Assembly (NCBI GenBank): GCA_002366685.1
Contig: DFBP01000246.1
Coordinates: 4,721 to 25,675 of the forward strand
Direction: 5' to 3'
DNA: 20,955 nucleotides
Origin: Rhodobacterales bacterium UBA3077
GTDB taxonomy: Bacteria; Pseudomonadota; Alphaproteobacteria; Rhodobacterales; Rhodobacteraceae
Position 1 is the first letter of the stretch. Every line of letters begins with the position of its first letter. Positions 14,529 to 20,955 of this stretch are shown in pieces. The notes below the pieces were generated by a model. The model saw only the letters and a list, made by a program, of their open reading frames with translations. It had not been told where the DNA came from and did not search any database. Both the position numbers and the translations under genes were made by a program.

Positions 14529-15287
14529 ATGCACAACAAAACCGCAATTGTAACCGGCGCCGCGCGCGGGATCGGGCTTGCCACAACCAAGCTCTTTTTG
14601 GCTGAAGGGCGAAGGGTTGCCATGGTGGATCGGGATTCCGAAGAGCTGGCAAAAGCCGCCAGCACCTTGGAAAACGTGTTTCCGCTTGATTACGATATTT
14701 CGGTTCCGGAGCAGGTTACAAAAATGGTCGCCGAAGCCGAGGACAAGCTCGGACATATTGATGCTTTGGTAAACAACGCTGGAGTCGCCGATTTTGGACC
14801 GATGGAAGACACCGACTTTGACCGTTGGCGCACGGTTATGGCCACCAATCTGGATGGCGTGTTCCTTTGCTCCCAAGTCGCAACGCCGGCCTTGAAGCAC
14901 TCTAAAGGATGTATCGTTAACATTGCCAGTATTTCAGGATTGCGGGCTTCAACCCTGCGCGTGGCATACGGTACCTCCAAGGCCGCCGTCATTCATTTAA
15001 CCCAGCAATACGCGGCAGAACTGGGAGACTATGGCATAAGGGTGAATTGTGTGGCACCGGGACCTGTACGGACAAAACTCGCGATGGCGGTCCATACGCA
15101 AGACATAATCGATGCCTATCACGATGCGATTCCGCTGAACCGGTATGGTTCAGAAGACGAAATTGCCAATGTAATTGTGTTTTTATGCTCGGAAAAAGCC
15201 AGCTATGTGACCGGCCAGTTGATCGCGGCGGATGGCGGGTTTGAGAGTACCGGAATTGGCCTCCCGTCGCTTAGGCAGGAATCTTAA
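14529..15287 (+). CDS. SDR family NAD(P)-dependent oxidoreductase
   Basis: This 252-residue classical short-chain dehydrogenase has the dinucleotide motif TGAARGIG (9-16), an Asp at the end of beta2 (D34, MVDRD) favouring NAD over NADP, NNAG (82-85), and the catalytic S134, Y147 and K151 (YGTSK). The PG motif after beta6 (VAPGPV) and a C-terminal GGF segment are also present. It is a cytoplasmic alcohol/ketone or 3-hydroxyacyl oxidoreductase; the substrate is not readable. It is the first gene outside the right end of the tRNA-Gly element and could originally have neighboured the acyl-CoA dehydrogenase operon across the tRNA. Its stop region overlaps the convergent DUF924 gene by 4 bp. Confidence 0.92.
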   Translation: MHNKTAIVTGAARGIGLATTKLFLAEGRRVAMVDRDSEELAKAASTLENVFPLDYDISVPEQVTKMVAEAEDKLGHIDALVNNAGVADFGPMEDTDFDRWRTVMATNLDGVFLCSQVATPALKHSKGCIVNIASISGLRASTLRVAYGTSKAAVIHLTQQYAAELGDYGIRVNCVAPGPVRTKLAMAVHTQDIIDAYHDAIPLNRYGSEDEIANVIVFLCSEKASYVTGQLIAADGGFESTGIGLPSLRQES

Positions 15288-15862
15288 CGTTCTTCAGTCT
15301 GTAGCTCCTGCACAGTAACCGAATATCCGCCGGCAGCGATATAGTCTTTTTCTGCCGAGGTCGAAAGCCGGCCCATCGCTTTGTTGCGATACGGAAATCT
15401 CCCGAACTTTCGGATCACTTCCCGATGAGCACGCGGATGAAGGAAACGGTCTTCGCCCGACATATTGAGCTTGAACATACGCATGCATGTATCCTGATCT
15501 GCCAATACCTCCGAATGCATCAAAGGCAGGTAGAAAAACTGTCTCATCGGCTCCGGAATTTTCTGATCATAGCTGGCAAAAATTGCGCGTTTCGCAATGC
15601 ATCGAGCTTTGCTGTCTGTCGCAAAAGAATCCCCTGAACCGCGGAACATATTTCGTGGAAACTGATCTATGGCGATCAACATCGCGAGCGAGCCTTCGGG
15701 ATTGCCCGCCCAATCATCATATTCTCCGGCGCGCACATCGTGCCAAAAATCAATATACCGGTCCCGAATTTTTTGATCGAGAGCCGGATCAATGATGTAC
15801 CAGCCCGCTGGGCCAACCTCGTCTTGCCAAAAGGTGATGATATCAGAAGGGTTAATTACCAT
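15284..15862 (-). CDS. DUF924 family protein
   Basis: The 192-residue protein matches DUF924: an N-terminal FW segment (11-12), the family signature LIAIDQFPRNMFRG (62-75), FFYLPLMHSE (109-118) and RKFGRFPYRNKAMGR (151-165). It is an all-helical protein of unknown biochemical role, with no signal peptide. A GGGAG ribosome-binding site precedes the ATG. It lies 69 bp downstream of the MFS transporter gene on the same strand and may share its transcript. Its 3' end overlaps the convergent SDR gene by 4 bp. Confidence 0.9.
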   Translation of the reverse strand: MVINPSDIITFWQDEVGPAGWYIIDPALDQKIRDRYIDFWHDVRAGEYDDWAGNPEGSLAMLIAIDQFPRNMFRGSGDSFATDSKARCIAKRAIFASYDQKIPEPMRQFFYLPLMHSEVLADQDTCMRMFKLNMSGEDRFLHPRAHREVIRKFGRFPYRNKAMGRLSTSAEKDYIAAGGYSVTVQELQTEER

Positions 15863-15931
15863 CTGCTTACTCCCAAGATGTTGCCTGTGTTTTAGCTAAA
15901 CTTTGAATATGCGATTCGGGCAAGTAGGAAA

Positions 15932-17194
15932 TTAGGAATTTTTTTCCTCTTCATCCGCTTCCGCGGCTTCAATGGCAACTTCTTGCGCAAGTTCAGCCGC
16001 AATCGGGGTGGTTTGCGGCATAACGGGTGTATAGCTCATTGTTTCCTCAATCGGGATTGCGTCGCGTCGGGTCATCCGATAGGCGCCATAAAGCGCGATA
16101 CTGCCCATGAGGATTATTATTGCGTAATAATAACTGAACGCCCCGAACTTCGTCATGGCAATGCCAACAATAACGGGCGTTCCCACCGCTCCGACGCCGT
16201 TTAGAAAAACCAGCGCCCCCGAAGCATTCGCCATATCCTCAACTTCAAGGTAATCGTTTGTATGCGCGATCAGCAATGAGTAAAGCGGGCTCGCCGTGGC
16301 GCCAATTAGGAAGCCAAGGAACAGCATCGTGTAAAACGAACTCGCGATCAAAAGACCGAAAGAGATCGCCACCGCACTTGCACCGGTGATGATAATTATA
16401 AGCAATCGGCGATCCATACGATCGGACGCCCAACCGATGGGATATTGCATTATCATTGCCCCCAAATAGCTAACGCCTACAAGCAAGGCAATTTCAGGGG
16501 TATCAAGGCCAATTTCGGTTGCAAAAACGGCTGTCATTCCGAATAGGACCGATAATACGCCTCCTAAGATAAAGGCTCCAACACTGCCAAGTGGCGAGGT
16601 TTTGAACAAGCGCGCCAAGGTCATGGGCTTCGCTGTGTGAAAGGAGGGCGCCGGACTGACGGAAAGAAGGATCGGAGCAAAGGAAACCGATACAAGCACC
16701 GAGATAACCGCAAACAGGATGAAACCGGACGGGTCTGCGGTTAGAATCAGGAATTGAGCCAATACAAGGCCAACCATCTGGATGATCATATAGGCCGAGA
16801 GCGCCTGCCCACGGGTTTCATTGGTAGCCGCGTCGTTGAGCCAGCTTTCGGCCACAACGTAAACGCCGGAAAAACCAAACCCGACAACAAGCCGTAATGC
16901 GGCCCATACATAAGGATCAGGCGCCATCGCATAAGCGATAAAGGCAGCCGAAACCAAGGACGCGAGCGCCGCAAAAACCCGCACATGCCCCACACGCCGG
17001 ATCAAGCGCGGCGCAAGCCGGGAGCCAGCTAGAAACCCGACATAATAGGCTGTCATGACATAGGACATAGTTGTAGGGCCGAAGCCCTCAAGCGCACCGC
17101 GCACAGAAAGCAGCGTACCCTGCATTCCATTGCCGAGCATGAGCAAAAACATGCCCAGCAATAGCGCCCAGGAATTTTTAAGAATGTAGCCCAT
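15932..17194 (-). CDS. MFS transporter (YcaD-like)
   Basis: The 420-residue protein has about twelve hydrophobic segments. The loop between helices 2 and 3 (GSRLAPRLIRRVGHVRVFA) resembles the MFS signature A motif and is partly repeated between helices 8 and 9 (GWASDRMDRR). WLNDAATNETRGQALSAYM in the first half is characteristic of the YcaD-type branch. The C-terminal tail of about 40 residues is hydrophilic and strongly acidic. Substrate and direction are unknown. A long perfect inverted repeat lies 48 bp upstream of the ATG, suggesting local regulation. Confidence 0.92.
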   Translation of the reverse strand: MGYILKNSWALLLGMFLLMLGNGMQGTLLSVRGALEGFGPTTMSYVMTAYYVGFLAGSRLAPRLIRRVGHVRVFAALASLVSAAFIAYAMAPDPYVWAALRLVVGFGFSGVYVVAESWLNDAATNETRGQALSAYMIIQMVGLVLAQFLILTADPSGFILFAVISVLVSVSFAPILLSVSPAPSFHTAKPMTLARLFKTSPLGSVGAFILGGVLSVLFGMTAVFATEIGLDTPEIALLVGVSYLGAMIMQYPIGWASDRMDRRLLIIIITGASAVAISFGLLIASSFYTMLFLGFLIGATASPLYSLLIAHTNDYLEVEDMANASGALVFLNGVGAVGTPVIVGIAMTKFGAFSYYYAIIILMGSIALYGAYRMTRRDAIPIEETMSYTPVMPQTTPIAAELAQEVAIEAAEADEEEKNS

Positions 17195-17241
17195 TTAGTG
17201 TCCCGTTAGTTTACCGAGATAATTGCGAAAGCCGGTATCCC

Positions 17242-17268
17242 CTGTCTGGTCATTTGGCGACCAGACAG
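17242..17268. promoter_or_regulatory. Perfect 10-bp inverted repeat upstream of the MFS gene
   Basis: CTGTCTGGTC (17242-17251) and GACCAGACAG (17259-17268) are perfectly complementary with a 7-nt loop. The site lies between the queA stop and the MFS start. On the minus strand no T-run follows, which argues against a simple queA terminator and leaves an operator or processing hairpin as options. Confidence 0.5.
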
Positions 17269-17326
17269 ATGTCGCTTTCCGAACTTTTTATTTTGATGTT
17301 GTGAAAGCGGGCGGACAGTGCCTTTC

Positions 17327-18379
17327 CTAGTGGCGAAAGAGAAGCGAACTATCCCCGTAGGAAAAGAACCGGTATTTTTCATCTAGCGCATGTTGATAAA
17401 CATCGCGCGTTGTTTCCAGGCCAATTAGCGCGGAAACAAGCATCAGCAGGGTTGATTTGGGCAAGTGAAAATTCGTCATGAGCGCCGAAGTCACCTTAAA
17501 ATCAAAGCCGGGTGTGATGAATATATCGGTATCGCCCTTCCAGGGCTGGATACTCCCTGTTTCCAAGGCCGCGGTTTCAATAATTCGAAGCGCTGTCGTC
17601 CCCACAGGTATTACACGCCCCCCGTTTTTCAGCGTCTCGGCGATGGTATCCGCCGCTTGGCTTGAAACCTCGCCCCACTCCGAATGCATTTTATGCTCTG
17701 AAATATCTTCGGTTTTAACAGGCAGGAATGTGCCCGCCCCGACATGGAGCGTTACCTCGGTTTTTCCTACCCCCAACTCTTCCAGACTTTGCAACAGGGG
17801 AGCATCAAAATGGAGCGATGCGGTCGGCGCGGCAACAGCTCCCAGTTCGGAGGCAAAAACGGTCTGGTAATCTTCAAGATCGCGCGAATCAGCCGCCCGT
17901 TTTGATGCGATATAGGGGGGCAATGGCATATGGCCGATATCCCGAAAAGCGTCATCTAGCTTGTCCCCAGATTTCGAGAATTGCAGCTCTACCTGACCTT
18001 CAGCCTTACCGAGAACTTCGGCCGCGAGATTGCCAAACATAATCGTATCCCCAACCGCCAGTCTTTTGAGCGGTTTGGCCAACGCGCGCCACGTGTCACT
18101 GGTCAAGCGTTCAATCATTGTTGCTTCAATTTGAGAAACACCGCTGCCATGCGTGGTATTCCGGGTTCGGGTGCCCGCCAGCCGTGAGGGAATAACTTTG
18201 GTGTTGTTGAACACCAGCAAATCTCCCGGCTGTAGCCAGCTTCCCAAATCGGCCACCGTCGAGTCGTGCAGCTCGCCGTCTTTTGAGACCAACATCCGCG
18301 ATGCACTGCGCGGCACGGCGGGTCGCAATGCGATCAGGTCTTCAGGGAGGTCAAAGTCAAAGTCACTTAGGCTCAGCAT
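17327..18379 (-). CDS. queA: S-adenosylmethionine:tRNA ribosyltransferase-isomerase
   Basis: QueA transfers and isomerises the ribosyl group of SAM onto 7-aminomethyl-7-deazaguanine in tRNA, giving epoxyqueuosine at the wobble position of GUN anticodons (including the tRNA-Asn in this window). The 350-residue product is of normal length and carries family blocks: LSDFDFDLPEDLIALRP at the N-terminus, LLVFNNTKVIPSRLAG (54-69), GHMPLPPYI (149-157), YQTVFA, GAVAAPTASLHF (180-191), LHVGAGTFLPV (211-221) and TNFHLPKSTLLMLVSA (302-317). The frame extends 30 codons further upstream to 18469, but QueA homologues begin at the ATG used here. The usual partner tgt is not adjacent; an MFS gene follows instead. 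Confidence 0.95.
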   Translation of the reverse strand: MLSLSDFDFDLPEDLIALRPAVPRSASRMLVSKDGELHDSTVADLGSWLQPGDLLVFNNTKVIPSRLAGTRTRNTTHGSGVSQIEATMIERLTSDTWRALAKPLKRLAVGDTIMFGNLAAEVLGKAEGQVELQFSKSGDKLDDAFRDIGHMPLPPYIASKRAADSRDLEDYQTVFASELGAVAAPTASLHFDAPLLQSLEELGVGKTEVTLHVGAGTFLPVKTEDISEHKMHSEWGEVSSQAADTIAETLKNGGRVIPVGTTALRIIETAALETGSIQPWKGDTDIFITPGFDFKVTSALMTNFHLPKSTLLMLVSALIGLETTRDVYQHALDEKYRFFSYGDSSLLFRH

Positions 18380-18505
18380 GTCAGTATCCGCAAGTTGTGT
18401 TCTGCCCCGCCATACTCCGTTATTATCGCAGAGGATAGAGCATATTGGGCAAATCCCCGCCCAAATCAAAATTCTCGTGCGGTAATGGCACCTTAACCTG
18501 TTGCC

Positions 18506-19894
18506 GTGCCGGGCAAATACCCCTATTCATACCGCACAGTTTTACCCGCAACCAGATTGGGCCTCGGCTATATGCGCGACTCAGAAGCTACTCCGGAAAT
18601 CGTGACCGAACCCGAAACGGGTTTGGCCCATTTTCTGCCGACCCAGACGATAAGCTTCACGGATAGCCACGGAATACACAGTTTTACCCTGTCTCCCGCA
18701 AAAAGGCTCGCGCTCGTATTATCAGGAATTCTGATCGCGGTATGGGGCGTGATTGCGACAGTGACCGTGCTGTTAAACAGCTCCGCCGATAACCAGATGC
18801 GCTTGCGGTCCGCAGCTCTCACGCTCGCCTACGAATCCCGGCTGGAAGAACTTCGGTTCGAACGGGACATGCTTTCCGCCCAATTGGGGAAAACGACGGA
18901 ACGGGCGTTGAGCGCACAAAACCAATTGATGGCCCAGCAGCAAAGCATCCTTCAAATCGGGGCCGAGCGGCAAGAGATGGACACCCAGATCGGGGCCATT
19001 GAGCGCCAGCTCGAAGCCGCCCTCATTGATCGTGACGATGCCGCACGCAGCGCAGCCCGGCTCGGTGTGGAAATTTCGTCGCTGCAATCGCTAATGACCG
19101 AACGTTTAGGTGGCCAGAAAGACGAAGTGGCGGTGGTGACATCAATGACAACCGCACTGGCTGACGCCGTGCAGGACCGCGATATGGAGCAAGCCAAAGT
19201 CGCGGAACTCCGCACCGAGCTCGACAACCTCGAACTCCAGCGCAACCTGAATGCCCAGCGGCAAGACAGAATGCTGACACAGCTCGAAGATGCGCTCAGC
19301 ATTTCACTGGTGCCATTGTCTACCATGTTTGACGCTGCCGGACTCGATGTCGATAGCCTCCTTGCGAATGTCCGGCAAAACTATTCCGGCACAGGTGGCC
19401 TGAGCGACGAGAGTGCGGAAGCGCTTCCCGAATTCGACCGCCGTATGCAAGATATTTTTGGCCGCCTTGACGAGGTATCCTCGCTTCAAGCCGCGGCGTC
19501 CAGCATCCCGCTTGCTTTCCCGCTTCGCTCCGGCTACCGCCTGAGTAGCTCATTCGGGCCCCGTGGCGGGCGGCTTCACAAAGGAATTGATCTGGCTTCG
19601 AGCCTCAATACTCCGATCCTCTCGACCGCTGATGGCGTGGTTCGTTTTTCAGGCACACAAAGCGGTTACGGGAATGTGGTTATCATTGACCACGGTGATG
19701 GTTATGAGACATATTACGCCCATCTGAACCGGCGGCGTGTTACCGTTGGTGAAACCATCGCGCGCGGTGACCGTATCGGCGATATGGGAAATACCGGCAG
19801 ATCGACAGGCGTGCATCTTCACTATGAAATCCGCAAGGATGGCGTTGCAGTTAACCCTATGACTTACATAAAGGCAGGAAGAAATGTTTACTAA
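18506..19894 (+). CDS. M23 family peptidoglycan endopeptidase with membrane anchor and coiled coil (LmdC-like)
   Basis: The 462-residue protein has a cytoplasmic N-terminus, one transmembrane helix (about 67-91), a long charged coiled coil (about 108-265) and a C-terminal LytM/M23 domain (about 338-455). The zinc ligands are complete: H358-x3-D362 (HKGID) and H439 in HLH (437-439), with H406 nearby, so the enzyme should cleave peptide cross-links. Its gene overlaps the bactofilin gene by 11 bp. In Hyphomonas neptunium the analogous pair (LmdC and BacA) acts together in cell-shape control, from memory of that literature. The start is uncertain: GTG at 18506 has no good ribosome-binding site and ATG at 18572 is an alternative. 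Confidence 0.9.
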   Translation: MPGKYPYSYRTVLPATRLGLGYMRDSEATPEIVTEPETGLAHFLPTQTISFTDSHGIHSFTLSPAKRLALVLSGILIAVWGVIATVTVLLNSSADNQMRLRSAALTLAYESRLEELRFERDMLSAQLGKTTERALSAQNQLMAQQQSILQIGAERQEMDTQIGAIERQLEAALIDRDDAARSAARLGVEISSLQSLMTERLGGQKDEVAVVTSMTTALADAVQDRDMEQAKVAELRTELDNLELQRNLNAQRQDRMLTQLEDALSISLVPLSTMFDAAGLDVDSLLANVRQNYSGTGGLSDESAEALPEFDRRMQDIFGRLDEVSSLQAAASSIPLAFPLRSGYRLSSSFGPRGGRLHKGIDLASSLNTPILSTADGVVRFSGTQSGYGNVVIIDHGDGYETYYAHLNRRRVTVGETIARGDRIGDMGNTGRSTGVHLHYEIRKDGVAVNPMTYIKAGRNVY

Positions 19895-20348
19895 GAAAAA
19901 TGAAACCGATACCAGCGCTTCGGGCGCAACCAAGCCGGCAGCAACATCCGCACCGGCCAAGCCAACAAGCTCGTCAGCCGCTCCGGCGCCTGCGGCTAAA
20001 CCAAAACCATCCCCCTCTGTTTTGTCGTCTGACCTGACCGTCACCGGCAATCTTGTGACCTCTGGCGATATCCAGATCGAAGGGACCGTAGAGGGCGATA
20101 TCCGCGCTCACTTGCTGACCGTTGGCGAAAGCGCCACCGTGAAAGGTGAATGTGTCGCAGACGATGTTGTGGTTAACGGCCGCGTCGTTGGCTGCGTGCG
20201 CGGCATTAAAGTTCGCCTGACGGCGCAGGCACGGGTTGAAGGGGATATCATCCACAAAACGATCGCAATCGAAAGCGGCGCCCACTTCGAAGGCTCCGTA
20301 AAACGCGAAGATGACCCACTTTCCGGCGCAAACAATAAAAAGGGCTAA
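19884..20348 (+). CDS. bacA: Bactofilin (BacA-like polymerising cytoskeletal protein)
   Basis: The 154-residue protein has a Pro/Ala/Ser-rich N-terminus (10-45), the bactofilin beta-helix core (about 48-138, with repeating SSDLTVTGNLVTSGDIQIEG and GTVEGDI-type turns), and a short charged tail. Bactofilins polymerise without nucleotides at the inner face of the membrane and position cell-wall enzymes. The first residues MFTKKN resemble the short membrane-targeting peptides described for this family. A GGCAGGAAG ribosome-binding site inside the end of the M23 gene precedes the ATG; the 11-bp overlap implies coupled translation and a shared job in localised peptidoglycan remodelling. A strong terminator follows. 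Confidence 0.93.
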   Translation: MFTKKNETDTSASGATKPAATSAPAKPTSSSAAPAPAAKPKPSPSVLSSDLTVTGNLVTSGDIQIEGTVEGDIRAHLLTVGESATVKGECVADDVVVNGRVVGCVRGIKVRLTAQARVEGDIIHKTIAIESGAHFEGSVKREDDPLSGANNKKG

Positions 20349-20365
20349 ACCCCTAATTTTTCTGG

Positions 20366-20398
20366 AAAAGGGCGCCGCTGTTTGCGGTGCCCTTTTTT
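20366..20398 (+). terminator. Rho-independent terminator of the M23-bactofilin operon
   Basis: AAAAGGGCGCCGC pairs with GCGGTGCCCTTTT around a TGTTT loop (one G-T pair), with a T6 run at the end. It lies 18 bp after the bactofilin stop and before the gyrA promoter region. Confidence 0.9.
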
Positions 20399-20499
20399 AT
20401 TGGGTCAATTCAATCAGCCAGTTTCCGGCACAGCTTACCTTGAAGAATTCGGGAGCCACTTTTTTGTGTTTATTTAATCTGGCATTGGCCAACCAGTGA

Positions 20500-20528
20500 T
20501 TGCGTTAACGTGGCAAATTTGGTAGCTT
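20500..20528 (+). promoter_or_regulatory. Candidate gyrA promoter
   Basis: TTGCGT (20500-20505) and TAGCTT (20523-20528) are spaced by 17 bp. Transcription would begin near 20535, inside the 16-bp palindrome at 20532-20547 and about 30 bp before the ATG. The match to consensus is moderate. Confidence 0.35.
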
Positions 20529-20531
20529 CGC

Positions 20532-20547
20532 CCACAATATATTGTGG
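20532..20547. promoter_or_regulatory. Perfect 16-bp palindrome in the gyrA leader
   Basis: CCACAATATATTGTGG is its own reverse complement over all 16 bases. It lies 19 bp before the gyrA ATG, over the predicted transcription start, so it could be an operator. No known binding-site family is recognised. Confidence 0.5.
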
Positions 20548-20566
20548 CCAAACAGGGTGAGTGACC

Positions 20567-20955
20567 ATGAGCGACGAGACCGACAAAAAAGACGGCGAAG
20601 AACCGGCAAAATACGTCTATGACGGGCCGAGCATTTCGGTCGAGGAGGAAATGAAAACCTCCTATCTCGATTACGCAATGAGCGTGATCGTTTCGCGCGC
20701 GATCCCTGATCTGCGCGACGGCCTTAAGCCGGTTCACCGCCGTATCCTTTATGCGATGAATGAAGTCGGCAATACGTTTGACAAGAGCTATCGCAAGTCC
20801 GCCCGCCCTGTTTCGGATACGATGGGTAAATACCACCCGCACGGGGATGCCTCGATCTACGATGCCTTGGTGCGGATGACCCAAGATTTCTCGATGTCTT
20901 TGCCGTTGCTCGATGGCCAAGGCAATTTTGGCTCGATGGATGGCGATAAGGCCGC
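20567..20955 (+). CDS. gyrA: DNA gyrase subunit A (N-terminal fragment, runs off the window)
   Basis: 129 codons of the gyrase A breakage-reunion domain are present. GyrA cuts and rejoins DNA to introduce negative supercoils in complex with GyrB. Recognisable blocks are SYLDYAMSVIVSRAIPDLRD (32-51), GLKPVHRRILYAM (52-64), YRKSARPVSD and KYHPHGDASIYDALVRM (88-104), followed by LLDGQGNFGSMDGD (114-127). The catalytic tyrosine lies just beyond the edge. The residue equivalent to E. coli Ser83 is Ala95, while Asp87 is kept as Asp99. The ATG follows GGGTGAG. Confidence 0.97.
   Translation, partial: MSDETDKKDGEEPAKYVYDGPSISVEEEMKTSYLDYAMSVIVSRAIPDLRDGLKPVHRRILYAMNEVGNTFDKSYRKSARPVSDTMGKYHPHGDASIYDALVRMTQDFSMSLPLLDGQGNFGSMDGDKA

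Noticed and set aside
18380..18469. Thirty extra residues at the N-terminus of QueA
   Set aside because: QueA proteins begin at the LSDFDFDLPE block; the extension would also occupy the divergent promoter region.
1..20955. CRISPR array or rRNA genes
   Set aside because: No regularly spaced 25-40-bp repeats and no rRNA-like blocks were seen on reading the window.

Overview
The window looks like chromosomal DNA of an alphaproteobacterium. The supports are the GyrA N-terminus with an HPHGDASIYD quinolone-determining region, the overlapping M23 peptidase/bactofilin pair, the tRNA sequences, an EnvZ-like kinase, and a split acyl-CoA dehydrogenase/APH-type kinase pair. I cannot place it below class with confidence. 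Most genes are ordinary chromosomal ones of moderate GC; one short segment (about 12190-14384) is visibly different.

Layout. 1-783 (-) is the N-terminal two thirds of a DegT/DnrJ/EryC1/StrS aminotransferase, cut by the window edge, divergent from a small membrane protein of unknown function (984-1580). 1700-6935 is a TetR regulator divergent from an RND efflux pair (periplasmic adaptor and inner-membrane permease). A tRNA-Asn(GTT) lies at 7282-7356 (-). An MBL-fold hydrolase (-) and an EnvZ-like sensor kinase (+) diverge from a 45-bp gap. A two-gene operon on the minus strand (acyl-CoA dehydrogenase, then an aminoglycoside-phosphotransferase-fold kinase, start/stop overlap ATGA) resembles a split ACAD10/ACAD11 or LvaA/LvaC system.

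12108-12183 is tRNA-Gly(CCC). Its 3' end plus 6 bp is repeated exactly (38 bp) at 14385-14422. The 2.2 kb between the copies is AT-richer and holds a single gene, a secreted 584-residue protein with four canonical EF-hand loops and a fifth degenerate one. This is the architecture of a tRNA-integrated mobile element, but no integrase gene is present. It is the most notable feature of the window.

Beyond the element come an SDR oxidoreductase (+), a DUF924 protein and an MFS transporter (-), queA (-), and then an lmdC-like M23 peptidase with overlapping bactofilin gene (+), a clear rho-independent terminator, and the start of gyrA (+), which runs off the window. A perfect 16-bp palindrome sits at the likely gyrA transcription start.

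Functional themes: cell-envelope work (RND pump, M23/bactofilin morphogenesis, kinase), acyl-CoA catabolism (dehydrogenase plus kinase, perhaps the SDR), tRNA modification (QueA), and one apparently mobile cargo gene.
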